A DNA stretch of 64,000 nucleotides from an uncultured bacterium (GTDB taxonomy: Bacteria > Cyanobacteriota > Vampirovibrionia > Gastranaerophilales > Gastranaerophilaceae), in the NCBI GenBank assembly GCA_958366705.1, contig CATXCB010000010.1, forward strand, positions 26,935 to 90,934, given 5' to 3'. This document shows, one piece after another, positions 8,149 through 15,993 of this stretch (position 1 is the stretch's first letter; the number at the start of each line of letters is the position of its first letter). A program made the position numbers and the translations under genes. A model generated the notes under the pieces. It had not been told where the DNA came from. It made no database searches and saw only the letters and a program-made list of their open reading frames with translations.

Positions 8149-8841
8149 ATGCATATAGTAGAATTTATAAAAAAAGAATTAAACGGATGGGGAAAATATG
8201 AAAAAATTATCTTTCCTTCTTGTATTTTGCTTATTATTATTCTATCGATTTTGATGAAAGATAGTAAAGTTGCTTTAGTTTCAGCGATTTGCGGTATTAG
8301 TTATTCGATTCTGGCAGGGAAAGGTAAAATTTCATGCTATTTTATCGGATTGTGTGGAACCCTGTGTTATAGTTATATCTCTTTTAATAATTCTTTATAT
8401 GGAAATCTTTTCTTGTATCTTTTATATTATCTGCCAATGCAGATTTTAGGTATTTTTAAGTGGCGAAAACATTTAAAAAAGGAAACTCAAGAAATTGAAA
8501 AAACTAAACTTTCTAATGTTGAACGTATTTTATATTTTTGTGGAGCTATTGTTTTTTCGTTACTTGTATATTTTATATTAAAGTATTTTGGAGACCAGAG
8601 TCCTGCTATAGATTCTATCACTTCTGTTTTTTCAGTCATTGGTTTAATTTTAACAGTAAAAAGATGTATAGAGCAGTGGTATATCTGGTTTGTCGTTAAT
8701 GGATTGTCGGTTATTATGTGGATAAAAGCCTACATTAATGGTTCAAATTGTTTTGCTACAATTCTAATGTGGGGGATATATTTTGTTCTGTCAATTTATT
8801 TTTTATATACCTGGAAAAAAGAATTGAAGCGTAATGTTTAA
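8149..8841 (+). CDS. pnuC: PnuC-like nicotinamide riboside/mononucleotide transporter
   Basis: A 230-residue inner-membrane protein with about seven to eight hydrophobic helices, as expected for PnuC vitamin B3-type facilitators. Conserved-looking features are the aromatic segment LYYLPMQILGIFKWRKH (about 93-109) and WYIWFVVNGLSVIMWIKAY (about 175-193), close to the W..W...N signature of PnuC substrate binding. Import of nicotinamide riboside would feed NAD synthesis; nadD is elsewhere in the window. No clear Shine-Dalgarno precedes the ATG and no NAD or NMN riboswitch was seen. Its stop overlaps the stop of the convergent neighbour. Confidence 0.75.
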   Translation: MHIVEFIKKELNGWGKYEKIIFPSCILLIIILSILMKDSKVALVSAICGISYSILAGKGKISCYFIGLCGTLCYSYISFNNSLYGNLFLYLLYYLPMQILGIFKWRKHLKKETQEIEKTKLSNVERILYFCGAIVFSLLVYFILKYFGDQSPAIDSITSVFSVIGLILTVKRCIEQWYIWFVVNGLSVIMWIKAYINGSNCFATILMWGIYFVLSIYFLYTWKKELKRNV

Positions 8842-9401
8842 TATTTTTCATCTGCTTTCTGGATAAAAACTTTCATAGAAGCCGGTTTTTTACTTAATTT
8901 AAGTACGCTGCTCAAAGGATATTTAGTTTCTCCGTCTTCATTTTTAAAGAATTTCTTTTCCATTTTTGCAGCCAGCGGAGTTGCTAATAATGGTACTAAA
9001 ATTCTTTCTGTTATAACACCTGAACCTATAAGGGCAAGTATTGTTGTAAAGCTTTTTTTCGCAGCGCCGATGTTTTTAAACTGTGCATTTTTAAACATTG
9101 AATCCCATAGTTTGTTTTGGACTTTCGGGCTGGCTATTGCAAAACCGACAACAAGTTGCGCTACTGCGGTTACTATACCTGATGCCATATCCATAGCTGC
9201 AACAAAAGGTCTGCGTTTTTCTGGAATTTTTTCGTTTTCCATTGTAGTTTTATATCTTACTGTATAGGCAAAAACATCTTTCATAACAGAGCAGACGACA
9301 ATGGTTTTTGCAGCAAAAGCATCATCATTTATTACTTTTTTTAAATGATTGTTAAAGACTTTTGAATTTGTTATTGGATTAATTATTTTACTTATTGTCA
9401 T
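8838..9401 (-). CDS. Lineage-type hypothetical membrane protein (187 residues)
   Basis: Starts MTISKIINPITNSKVFNNHL. Hydrophobic stretches lie at about 70-92 (AAMDMASGIVTAVAQLVVGFAIA) and 118-145 (FTTILALIGSGVITERILVPLLATPLA). The rest is rich in Lys and Asn. The start was set at 9401 because AAGGA precedes it at good spacing, giving a 14-base overlap with the end of the upstream gene (9388), so the two are translationally coupled. The pair resembles two halves of the longer protein at 7044-8042. Function unknown. Confidence 0.65.
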   Translation of the reverse strand: MTISKIINPITNSKVFNNHLKKVINDDAFAAKTIVVCSVMKDVFAYTVRYKTTMENEKIPEKRRPFVAAMDMASGIVTAVAQLVVGFAIASPKVQNKLWDSMFKNAQFKNIGAAKKSFTTILALIGSGVITERILVPLLATPLAAKMEKKFFKNEDGETKYPLSSVLKLSKKPASMKVFIQKADEKY

Positions 9402-9918
9402 TGTCTTTGTCCTTAACCAAAAAGTCTGCAACTCTAGGGAATATTCTGTTTGACAGGGCAAGAATTGGTACATAAAGAGCAATTGTTAGAATTGTGCCGA
9501 CTCTGTCTTTAAAAATATCAAGACAATCTTTACTTAGTTCTTGAAGAGCTTTTACTTTATCGTTATTTACTGATTCCAAAATTTGTTTTGGAATTTCGCC
9601 TGTCTTTTTAGCCTCTTCTACCAGTTTGAATTTTATTTTGCCTTTTGCTGCGAGCTTATCTATCCCTTTGAATAAAACCCCAAGTGCAGCGATTTGAGCG
9701 GCAATGGTTACAACTGCTTCAACAGGTTGTTTAATTGCAGCCCATTTTTTATTTTCTTTTGACTCTTTAGTAAATGGATTGTACATAATAACAAGAGGTG
9801 CAATTGCAAATTTGCCGCCTGCATTTATGTAATTAGCAATCTTTTCTCCCCCTTGAGATGAGAATTTTTCTAAAGAATTTGCCATTTTTTGATTAAATCT
9901 TACCGGTGATATGTTCAT
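9388..9918 (-). CDS. Lineage-type hypothetical membrane protein (176 residues)
   Basis: Starts MNISPVRFNQKMANSLEKFSSQGGEKIANYINAGG and has hydrophobic helices at about 39-52 (AIAPLVIMYNPF), 72-90 (VVTIAAQIAALGVLFKG) and 145-165 (GTILTIALYVPILALSNRIF). The C-terminus is acidic/basic (VKDKDNDNK). It overlaps and precedes the 187-residue gene in a two-gene unit. It shares with the 332-residue protein the order short polar N-terminus, sticky hydrophobic helix, Lys-rich linker. No family name can be given. Confidence 0.65.
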   Translation of the reverse strand: MNISPVRFNQKMANSLEKFSSQGGEKIANYINAGGKFAIAPLVIMYNPFTKESKENKKWAAIKQPVEAVVTIAAQIAALGVLFKGIDKLAAKGKIKFKLVEEAKKTGEIPKQILESVNNDKVKALQELSKDCLDIFKDRVGTILTIALYVPILALSNRIFPRVADFLVKDKDNDNK

Positions 9919-10056
9919 TTTTGTTATTTTTTTCTACTATCCACATACAAGTAAATAACAAGCATAGATATTTTTGTTATTTTATTTCTAAAATGTTACA
10001 TTTAATTATTTTTTTATATTAGTGGTTTGTTTTATTTTTTACCTATATTTTTTTTA

Positions 10057-10854
10057 TTAGAATTTTATTTTTGTTGCAAAATTAAATTGTGAGCGTGCTG
10101 GAGTCGTCCCTTCATAATAAATTTGTCCGGCGCCTACATTAAAATCCATTCTATCATCTTTAAAAGGTTTTAATGTAAAAATGACTTCATTTTTGTTGCT
10201 TCTATCCATGAAGTTTTTAGAGTAAATTCCCTGTAAAGATAAATGTTTATTTATTTTATATTCCGGTGAAAATGAAAATGTTCCTCTAAATTGTTGGTTA
10301 AAAGAGCTTAAACTATTATTTTTATATGAAGTTCCAATAGAAAAACGGTCTTTTTCATATTTAGTAAAAAGCGTTCTTGATTGTTCCATTAAATTAGGGG
10401 TGAAACTGTTATCGTATTTAGTTCCGAAGATTAAATTTTTGTATTTTTTTTCTTTTGAAAACGAAGTTGTCTTTTTTGCGTAAATATCATTATTTCTATA
10501 AGTTTGGATTGTTTGTGGTGAAATTTGCATATTGTCTTCAGTTGTGGTTTTGTCTATTGATGTAGAGGGGATTTGTTTTTGTTTATCGCCTGAATATTTG
10601 TTTGAATATTGAGAGCTGGGGACATCTAAATAAATTATGTCTGAGTTATTATTATCAGGTTCTTCAATGTCATCCTCAGTTGAATTTTCATTAGGGTCAG
10701 GTTGAGTAGTCTTTTCTGTAGGAATACTTTTGTGGCAATTTTCTTGCTTAAATTTTTCAGGATAATTTTTTTGTGTAGAGTTGGTATTATCACCATAAAC
10801 AGTATTACAACACACAAAAAGTATAAAAAATAATCCTGTTAATATTTGTTTCAT
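10057..10854 (-). CDS. Secreted protein with C-terminal beta-barrel-like region
   Basis: A 265-residue exported protein. A signal peptide covers residues 1-21 (MKQILTGLFFILFVCCNTVYG). A polar, low-complexity stretch rich in Asn, Thr, Glu and Asp follows (about 22-130). From about 140 the sequence alternates polar and hydrophobic residues in strands (FSIGTSYKNNSL, FRGTFSFSPEYKI, LSLQGIYSK, MDFNVGAGQIYYEG) and ends FNFATKIKF. A terminal aromatic residue is typical of outer-membrane beta-barrel strands. It may be a small barrel or a barrel-docked surface protein; this is inferred from pattern only. Confidence 0.65.
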   Translation of the reverse strand: MKQILTGLFFILFVCCNTVYGDNTNSTQKNYPEKFKQENCHKSIPTEKTTQPDPNENSTEDDIEEPDNNNSDIIYLDVPSSQYSNKYSGDKQKQIPSTSIDKTTTEDNMQISPQTIQTYRNNDIYAKKTTSFSKEKKYKNLIFGTKYDNSFTPNLMEQSRTLFTKYEKDRFSIGTSYKNNSLSSFNQQFRGTFSFSPEYKINKHLSLQGIYSKNFMDRSNKNEVIFTLKPFKDDRMDFNVGAGQIYYEGTTPARSQFNFATKIKF

Positions 10855-10942
10855 ATTATTATTATACAGATATTTAACGAATCTAACAAACTTTATGTTA
10901 AAAAAGTTTGCATTACTGGGGTATTATTTTTAAAAATTAAAA

Positions 10943-11019
10943 TGGTCGGGATGACAGGATTTGAACCTGCGGCCCCTTCGTCCCGAACGAAGTGCGCTAC
11001 CAAGCTGCGCTACATCCCG
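10943..11019 (-). tRNA. tRNA-Pro (anticodon CGG), CCA encoded
   Basis: The reverse complement folds as a cloverleaf. The acceptor is CGGGATG/CATCCCG, with the C1-G72 pair usual in bacterial proline tRNAs. The anticodon stem CTTCG/CGAAG with loop TTCGGGA gives anticodon CGG, with G37. The T-arm is GCAGG-TTCAAAT-CCTGT. Discriminator A is followed by an encoded CCA, unlike the tRNA-Ala here. Confidence 0.95.
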
Positions 11020-11074
11020 ATTTTTAATTTTGAATTTGCATTCAATTTTCTTTTATTTTACATCAAAAATATTT

Positions 11075-12757
11075 TTAAGTGCAACAGCAGAGTAATTTTT
11101 TTATTTCATTACGTTTTAATTTGCGGGTTGTTGTTCTCGGCAAATTCTCTTTTCGTACTATAATTTTTATTGGTCTTTTATATGGCGCAAGTTGAGCTGA
11201 TAAAAATTTTACTTCTTTTTGTATTGCATTTTCCAGTTTTTCAAAGTCTTTAAATGCTGAATAATATTCAGGAGTTGGAACAATCAGTGCTACTATTTCT
11301 TCACATCCGTCTTTTTCGCCAAAAGATTTTGACATTCCTGTAACGCAGACTTCTGCAAAATTAGAACTCTGTTCTAACACAGTTTCAATCTCTTCAGGAA
11401 ATACTTTTTTCCCGCCGGAAAGAACTATCATGTTTTTTATTCTTCCTGTTATGTATATGAGCTGTGTTTTTTTGTCAATTTTTGCAATATCTCCGGTATG
11501 AAGCCATCCATCTGCAGTTATTACTTCTTTTGTTAAATCTTCTCTTTTGTAATAACCTTTCATGACTGCCGGGCCTTTTAATAATAATTCGTTTGTATTT
11601 GAATCTATTTTTGCTTCAAATGAATTTAAAGCCGGTCCTACAGATTTCATATCCTGATATTTGCCTCTGTTTACAGCAACAACAGGGCTTGTTTCTGATA
11701 GTCCGTATCCCTGATAAATTTTCAATCCAATGCGTTCAAAAAAGTTTCCTACGGTAGGATCTAGCGGCGCTCCGCCGGAGATACAGCCGAAAAATTCTCC
11801 GCCAAATTTTTTATGTATAGGCATAAAAAATACTTTTTTGACGCTTACCGGCATAAACTTTGCGAGTTTATAATTTAGTTTGAATATAATTTGTGTAATT
11901 TTTGATTTTTTACTTAGTTCAGATTCAATTGATGTTTTTAGTAGTTTTAAAAATGCCGGTACAGTTATCATAAATTGAATCTTTTTTTCAATCATAATAT
12001 CAAGTATATCTTTAGGTTTAAGACTTTGAGTATAATAAATTGAATACCCGTGATTTAAAAATGTGAAAAATCCTACTGTTAATTCAAATAAATGATTCAT
12101 TGGCAGTATTGAAAGCATTCTCATATCTCTGTTCTGCGGCAGAATTTCTTTCAAAGCAATGCGTAAATCATGCATTTGAGAAAGCATATTTTTGAAAGTT
12201 ATTTCAACACCTTTAGGGGCGCCTGTAGTTCCGGATGTGTAGATTATAAATGCTGTAGCGCTGAGCGGGCGCCTTTTCCATTTTGCATTGTATTTTTCAG
12301 GAATAGAATACAGGCTTGGAATTGTAATATCTTCATTTGCGGAAGCATCCATCAAAATAAGATGTTTTATTGATGGTACTGAGTTTTGTAATTGTTTTGC
12401 TTTTTCAAGATTAGCGCCTGAACATAATAAAACTGCCGGTTCGCAATTTGATAAAATAGAATTGAGTTCAAATATTGTCAACTTGTTATCTAATGGGACT
12501 GTTGTCAGACCTGCAAGTACAGAGCCGAATACACAGGCTCCGTATTCCGGTTTTGATTCTGATAGAATTGCCAGTTTTTCCCCTTTTGTGATATTTAAAT
12601 CATTGATAAGGTAACAGGCGAGTCTTCTTGATAAAAGTCCCAAACCTTTGTATGTAAATTCATTCCAACCCCATTTTGTTTTCATCCCGAGCGATGTCTT
12701 TTCGCTATTAAGGACAGTAATTTCTTCCAGTAAAGAAAACACATTTTCGTATTTCAT
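11075..12757 (-). CDS. AMP-forming acyl-CoA ligase (long-chain fatty-acid-CoA-ligase-like)
   Basis: A 560-residue ANL-superfamily adenylating enzyme that would activate a fatty or other carboxylic acid as acyl-AMP and pass it to CoA or an acyl-carrier protein. The P-loop-like motif IIYTSGTTGAPKGVE lies near 172-186, the A5 motif GYGLSETSPVV near 350, and the hinge/A7-A8 region DGWLHTGDIAKID..IYITGRIKNMIVLSGGKKVFPEEIE near 417-455. A C-terminal Lys (LPRTTTRKLKRNEI) fits the A10 lysine. GAGGAAT precedes the ATG. It is a single gene divergent from the GH77 gene. Chain-length specificity cannot be read from the sequence. Confidence 0.88.
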   Translation of the reverse strand: MKYENVFSLLEEITVLNSEKTSLGMKTKWGWNEFTYKGLGLLSRRLACYLINDLNITKGEKLAILSESKPEYGACVFGSVLAGLTTVPLDNKLTIFELNSILSNCEPAVLLCSGANLEKAKQLQNSVPSIKHLILMDASANEDITIPSLYSIPEKYNAKWKRRPLSATAFIIYTSGTTGAPKGVEITFKNMLSQMHDLRIALKEILPQNRDMRMLSILPMNHLFELTVGFFTFLNHGYSIYYTQSLKPKDILDIMIEKKIQFMITVPAFLKLLKTSIESELSKKSKITQIIFKLNYKLAKFMPVSVKKVFFMPIHKKFGGEFFGCISGGAPLDPTVGNFFERIGLKIYQGYGLSETSPVVAVNRGKYQDMKSVGPALNSFEAKIDSNTNELLLKGPAVMKGYYKREDLTKEVITADGWLHTGDIAKIDKKTQLIYITGRIKNMIVLSGGKKVFPEEIETVLEQSSNFAEVCVTGMSKSFGEKDGCEEIVALIVPTPEYYSAFKDFEKLENAIQKEVKFLSAQLAPYKRPIKIIVRKENLPRTTTRKLKRNEIKKLLCCCT

Positions 12758-12951
12758 ATAAATTCCTCAAACACTAAATATAATATTTATTTTACTAAAA
12801 ATTTTAAAATCTGCAAATTTTATTTTAAAAAGTAAAATATTGTAATAATTTGCTAACAAAATTTTTTATTTTTATATTTTATATTAAAATAATACCAGTA
12901 TTAGTTTTTTGTAGTTAATTGAATTTAAATTTTAATAGGGGATTCATAGGG

Positions 12952-14904
12952 ATGTTAGTAAATGGAGTTAGTTTAGTATCTGCAAAATCAGTATCATTTG
13001 AACGCAGATTGACGCCAGCAGAAGAAAAAGATTACAGAAATAATGTACTACAATCGGCGTTTGATTATTTGGGTACCGAAGAAGTTGCTATGATTATGCA
13101 CGGTACATGTTATCCAGAATCAGCTAATGATATTGGAGTTGGGTCTCCATATGGCAGTGCGGCTTCAAAAATTATACCGTTTGAGATGCTGCACGGTTTT
13201 AATTCCAATCAGCTGGGACCGGTTGGGGTCATTCGTGATGCTCAGAATATTTCCCCTTATAAGTCTACTGTCTCTACAAAAAATTATTTGTTCACGGATT
13301 TATATGAGTTAACTAAAGATAATTATGCAAATATACTGTCTAAAGATATGCTTGATGACATTTTACAGCATTCTGAAGAGGATAAAAATAATTATTCATA
13401 CTCAGATTATCCCGAAGCTTTTGCAAATTATCAGTATTGTATAAAAATTGCTAATAAAAATTTTAAACAAAAACTTGCTGATAATGATAGTCATGCATTA
13501 CGTTTGAATGAAGAATTTAAGCAATTTAAAAAATTAAAAGGGGATGATGTATATAAAGATGCATTGTTTGATATTCTGGTAGAACATTATGAGACCATGG
13601 ATTTTTCAAAGTGGAATGATATGGACAGACATTTGATTGAGAGACTTGAACAAAATGATATAAAAGCAATTGAACGTTATAAAAAACTTACTACTCTATC
13701 CAAAGACGAATATGAATCTTTTATTTTTGGTCAGTTTATTTTGGACAAGCAAATAAAAGAAAATGCTGAGCTTAGAAAGAATTTTGGTTTTAAGTACATA
13801 AGTGATTTGCTTGTCGGGTTTTCTCCATCTGATGAATGGGCGCATCAGGATTTGTTTTTGAAAAACTGGCGAATGGGCTGTCCGAACGGAGGTAAATATG
13901 GACCTCAGTTGTGGGATGTTCCTGTTTTGAATCCAAATAAGTTTTTTAAATCTGAAAATGAATTAGGGGATGCCGGTTTATATCTTAAAAAGAAATTAGA
14001 AGATGCTTTGGAAAATTTTGATAATGTGCGGATAGACCATGCTTTAGGTTTAATAGATCCATATATTTATGATAAGTATTCAGTTAGAATTGCGAACGGA
14101 AAGATTGATTTGAGCCAGTTTAAAGCTAATAATATTTCAAATATGCCTGAAATAGATCCGTACCATAATTACGAGAGAGTTCTGGATAAAATTATTCTTC
14201 CGACATTAGCAGAGCATGGTATCAATAAAAATTATCCGGTGTGGGAAGATTTATGCACTGATACACCTGTATTTAATCGTATTTATCATACAGAAAATAA
14301 ACTCCCGGGAATTACTCAGCTGGAATATATGAGGGCACAGAATTCACAGGATGCAGGAGATTGGGGGCTTGTCGGGTCGCATGATTCTGATCCTGCCATG
14401 AAAATGATAAAAAAGGATTGGGTTAGAAATCATGATGCATGGAATATTTTTTACCTTGCAGGTTTTTTAAATTCAAATCCAAAAAGAGCCCAATACCGCG
14501 ATTCGTTCTGTAAGCAAATAGACAATAATGATTCTGAGAGAGTTAAGGCAAAGTTTGCCGAACTATTTTTAACATGTAAAAAAATCCAAATCTCATTCGC
14601 TGATTTCTTTGGTATTGGCAAAACTTATAATAAAGGCGGAGAGGAAAATGATACAAATTGGAAACTTCGTTTAAATAAAGATTATGAAGATTCATACTAT
14701 GAAAATCTGGCAAGTGAAAATCCTACAGCTTTAAATATGCCCGAAATTTTGAAGGTAGCAGTTCAGGCAAAAGCAGATATGAAAGCTGTTGAGCTTGCCA
14801 ATAAATTAAATTTACAGCCGGAGGAGATTCCATCTGAAAATGAGAATAATGTGCAAAATCTTCTTGATAATTTAGATAAGTATGAAAAAATTCTCAAGGA
14901 GTAG
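12952..14904 (+). CDS. malQ: Divergent GH77 4-alpha-glucanotransferase (MalQ-like)
   Basis: A 650-residue cytosolic or surface glucan-remodelling enzyme. Family GH77 landmarks appear in order: GSPYGS near 57, GFKYISDLLVGFSPSDEWAH near 285 (equivalent to GDLPIYV..DSADVWA), GPQLWDVPVLNP near 330, nucleophile region VRIDHALGL near 372, acid/base region VWEDLCTDTPVF near 434, and GSHDSDPAMK near 482 (equivalent to THDNDT). The insert between about 90 and 280 and the N-terminal SAKSVSFERRL segment differ from ordinary MalQ. ATG 12952 was chosen because AGGGGA precedes it; a TTG lies 33 bases further upstream. It is followed by its own terminator. Activity on alpha-1,4-glucans is inferred. Confidence 0.75.
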   Translation: MLVNGVSLVSAKSVSFERRLTPAEEKDYRNNVLQSAFDYLGTEEVAMIMHGTCYPESANDIGVGSPYGSAASKIIPFEMLHGFNSNQLGPVGVIRDAQNISPYKSTVSTKNYLFTDLYELTKDNYANILSKDMLDDILQHSEEDKNNYSYSDYPEAFANYQYCIKIANKNFKQKLADNDSHALRLNEEFKQFKKLKGDDVYKDALFDILVEHYETMDFSKWNDMDRHLIERLEQNDIKAIERYKKLTTLSKDEYESFIFGQFILDKQIKENAELRKNFGFKYISDLLVGFSPSDEWAHQDLFLKNWRMGCPNGGKYGPQLWDVPVLNPNKFFKSENELGDAGLYLKKKLEDALENFDNVRIDHALGLIDPYIYDKYSVRIANGKIDLSQFKANNISNMPEIDPYHNYERVLDKIILPTLAEHGINKNYPVWEDLCTDTPVFNRIYHTENKLPGITQLEYMRAQNSQDAGDWGLVGSHDSDPAMKMIKKDWVRNHDAWNIFYLAGFLNSNPKRAQYRDSFCKQIDNNDSERVKAKFAELFLTCKKIQISFADFFGIGKTYNKGGEENDTNWKLRLNKDYEDSYYENLASENPTALNMPEILKVAVQAKADMKAVELANKLNLQPEEIPSENENNVQNLLDNLDKYEKILKE

Positions 14905-14987
14905 GTCTATAAGGCTAAATTATAAATGTTTTAGTATGATGAACTCAAATAGTCTTGGTTAGATAATTGAATTAAACATTAAGTAGA

Positions 14988-15020
14988 CCGGATTTGCTAA
15001 TCCGGCTTTAAATTTTTTTG
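14988..15020 (+). terminator. Terminator after GH77 gene
   Basis: CCGGATT (14988-14994), loop TGCT, AATCCGG (14999-15005), then CTTTAAATTTTTTT. Confidence 0.75.
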
Positions 15021-15047
15021 TCGGTCTGTTAAAGCTGATTTACTGAG

Positions 15048-15407
15048 GTGTCAGCCGAAGTGTTTTTGATACTGCCCTCACCCCAGCCCTCTCTCGCAAA
15101 TGGGAGAGGGAAAAATTGTCGTTCTGAGCCTGCACGAGCAGAGGGCGAGAACGTAGTGGAGTCCCGTTTAATGCGAGTGCAGAGGTGTGACCGAAGACTC
15201 TATTTTAGATACTTCGGCAAAATCTTCGGTATGACGATTGGTTTGAGTTTGAGGACAAACATCTGCTGTAGTCGTCATTCCAAACTTGTTTCGGAATCTT
15301 ATTGTTGGATGCTTAGATTGGGATCCTGAAACCAGTTCAGGATGACATTCTGTCAGTTCGACATGACAGAAAATTACGTTTCGTAAACTCTGCTAATTTT
15401 CTAGTCA
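15048..15407. repeat. Repeat mosaic between the GH77 and MarR genes
   Basis: This 600-base gap carries no convincing gene. It holds a CCCTCTC..GAGAGGG hairpin near 15087-15110. Next comes a GAGCC..GCGAG element near 15126-15180 that is also found at 43786-44005 and 52901-52990, then a CCGAAGA/TCTTCGG palindrome near 15191-15240. A facing pair of the 25-bp units follows (15274-15299 and 15321-15346). The AGAAAATT..AATTTTCT hairpin element closes the mosaic at 15367-15407. Confidence 0.75.
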
Positions 15408-15441
15408 ATGCAGGAATTCCTGCCAATGAAAAATTTCCATC

Positions 15442-15474
15442 TTGACTAGTAGATATATCTATGCAAAGATATAT
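15442..15474 (+). promoter_or_regulatory. Candidate MarR operator with -35 element
   Basis: TTGACT (15442-15447) is followed by a perfect inverted repeat ATATATCT (15453-15460) / AGATATAT (15467-15474) with a six-base spacer. It lies 38 bases before the MarR start and is the right size for a MarR dimer. Autoregulation of the regulator-pump pair is inferred. Confidence 0.55.
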
Positions 15475-15512
15475 ACAAGATGAGAATGTTCTACATGGCT
15501 GGTGAGGCAAAA

Positions 15513-15974
15513 ATGAAAGATAGATTTTATATAGATAGTCTTCCTTATGAGATAGAATTAACCGCAAGAGTTTGTCATGAAAATGCAAGACGGTTGATAG
15601 AGTCTTATACTGAAAAATTATCAATTGAGGAATTTTCTGTTCTGGATACAATTATTGCACGTCCGAATTTGTCACAGGCTGATTTGGCCAGATTAATCTT
15701 AAAAGGTAAAGCCCATACCGGACGTTTTTTAATGTCTTTAGAAGAAAAAGGCTTGATAGAGCGCCATGTTGAAGAACGTGGCGGAAAGTTGATAAAAGTT
15801 TCAGGTGTAACAGAAAAAGGGTATATGTTATACAAAGATATTACTGAAAACTTGAAGCCCTCTATTAAAAAATTTCAGGAAGCAATGTCAGATGAGGAAA
15901 TTGATAAAATGATAGAGCAGCTTAGGGCTTTGCGCTCTGTTATAGAATCAGTTAGTAACATAGTTTTTGAGTAG
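15513..15974 (+). CDS. MarR-family transcriptional regulator
   Basis: A 153-residue winged-helix regulator. The DNA-binding core runs from about 42 to 110: LSIEEFSVLDTIIARPNLSQADLARLI, recognition helix GKAHTGRFLMSLEEKGLIERH, and wing VEERGGKLIKVSGVTEKG. The C-terminal helix supports dimerisation. ATG 15513 was chosen because GGTGAGG lies five bases upstream; an in-frame ATG at 15480 has no ribosome-binding site. It is 19 bases from a DHA2 multidrug pump, a classical MarR-pump arrangement in which a ligand lifts repression. Confidence 0.85.
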   Translation: MKDRFYIDSLPYEIELTARVCHENARRLIESYTEKLSIEEFSVLDTIIARPNLSQADLARLILKGKAHTGRFLMSLEEKGLIERHVEERGGKLIKVSGVTEKGYMLYKDITENLKPSIKKFQEAMSDEEIDKMIEQLRALRSVIESVSNIVFE

Positions 15975-15993
15975 ATAAAATTAATAAAATACA

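Noticed and set aside
12919..12951. TTG start giving a longer GH77 protein
   Set aside because: ATG 12952 has AGGGGA at proper spacing; the TTG has no ribosome-binding site.
15048..15329. Open frame of 93 codons in the repeat mosaic
   Set aside because: It is made almost wholly of repeat elements that recur elsewhere in non-coding gaps in other frames; no ribosome-binding site.
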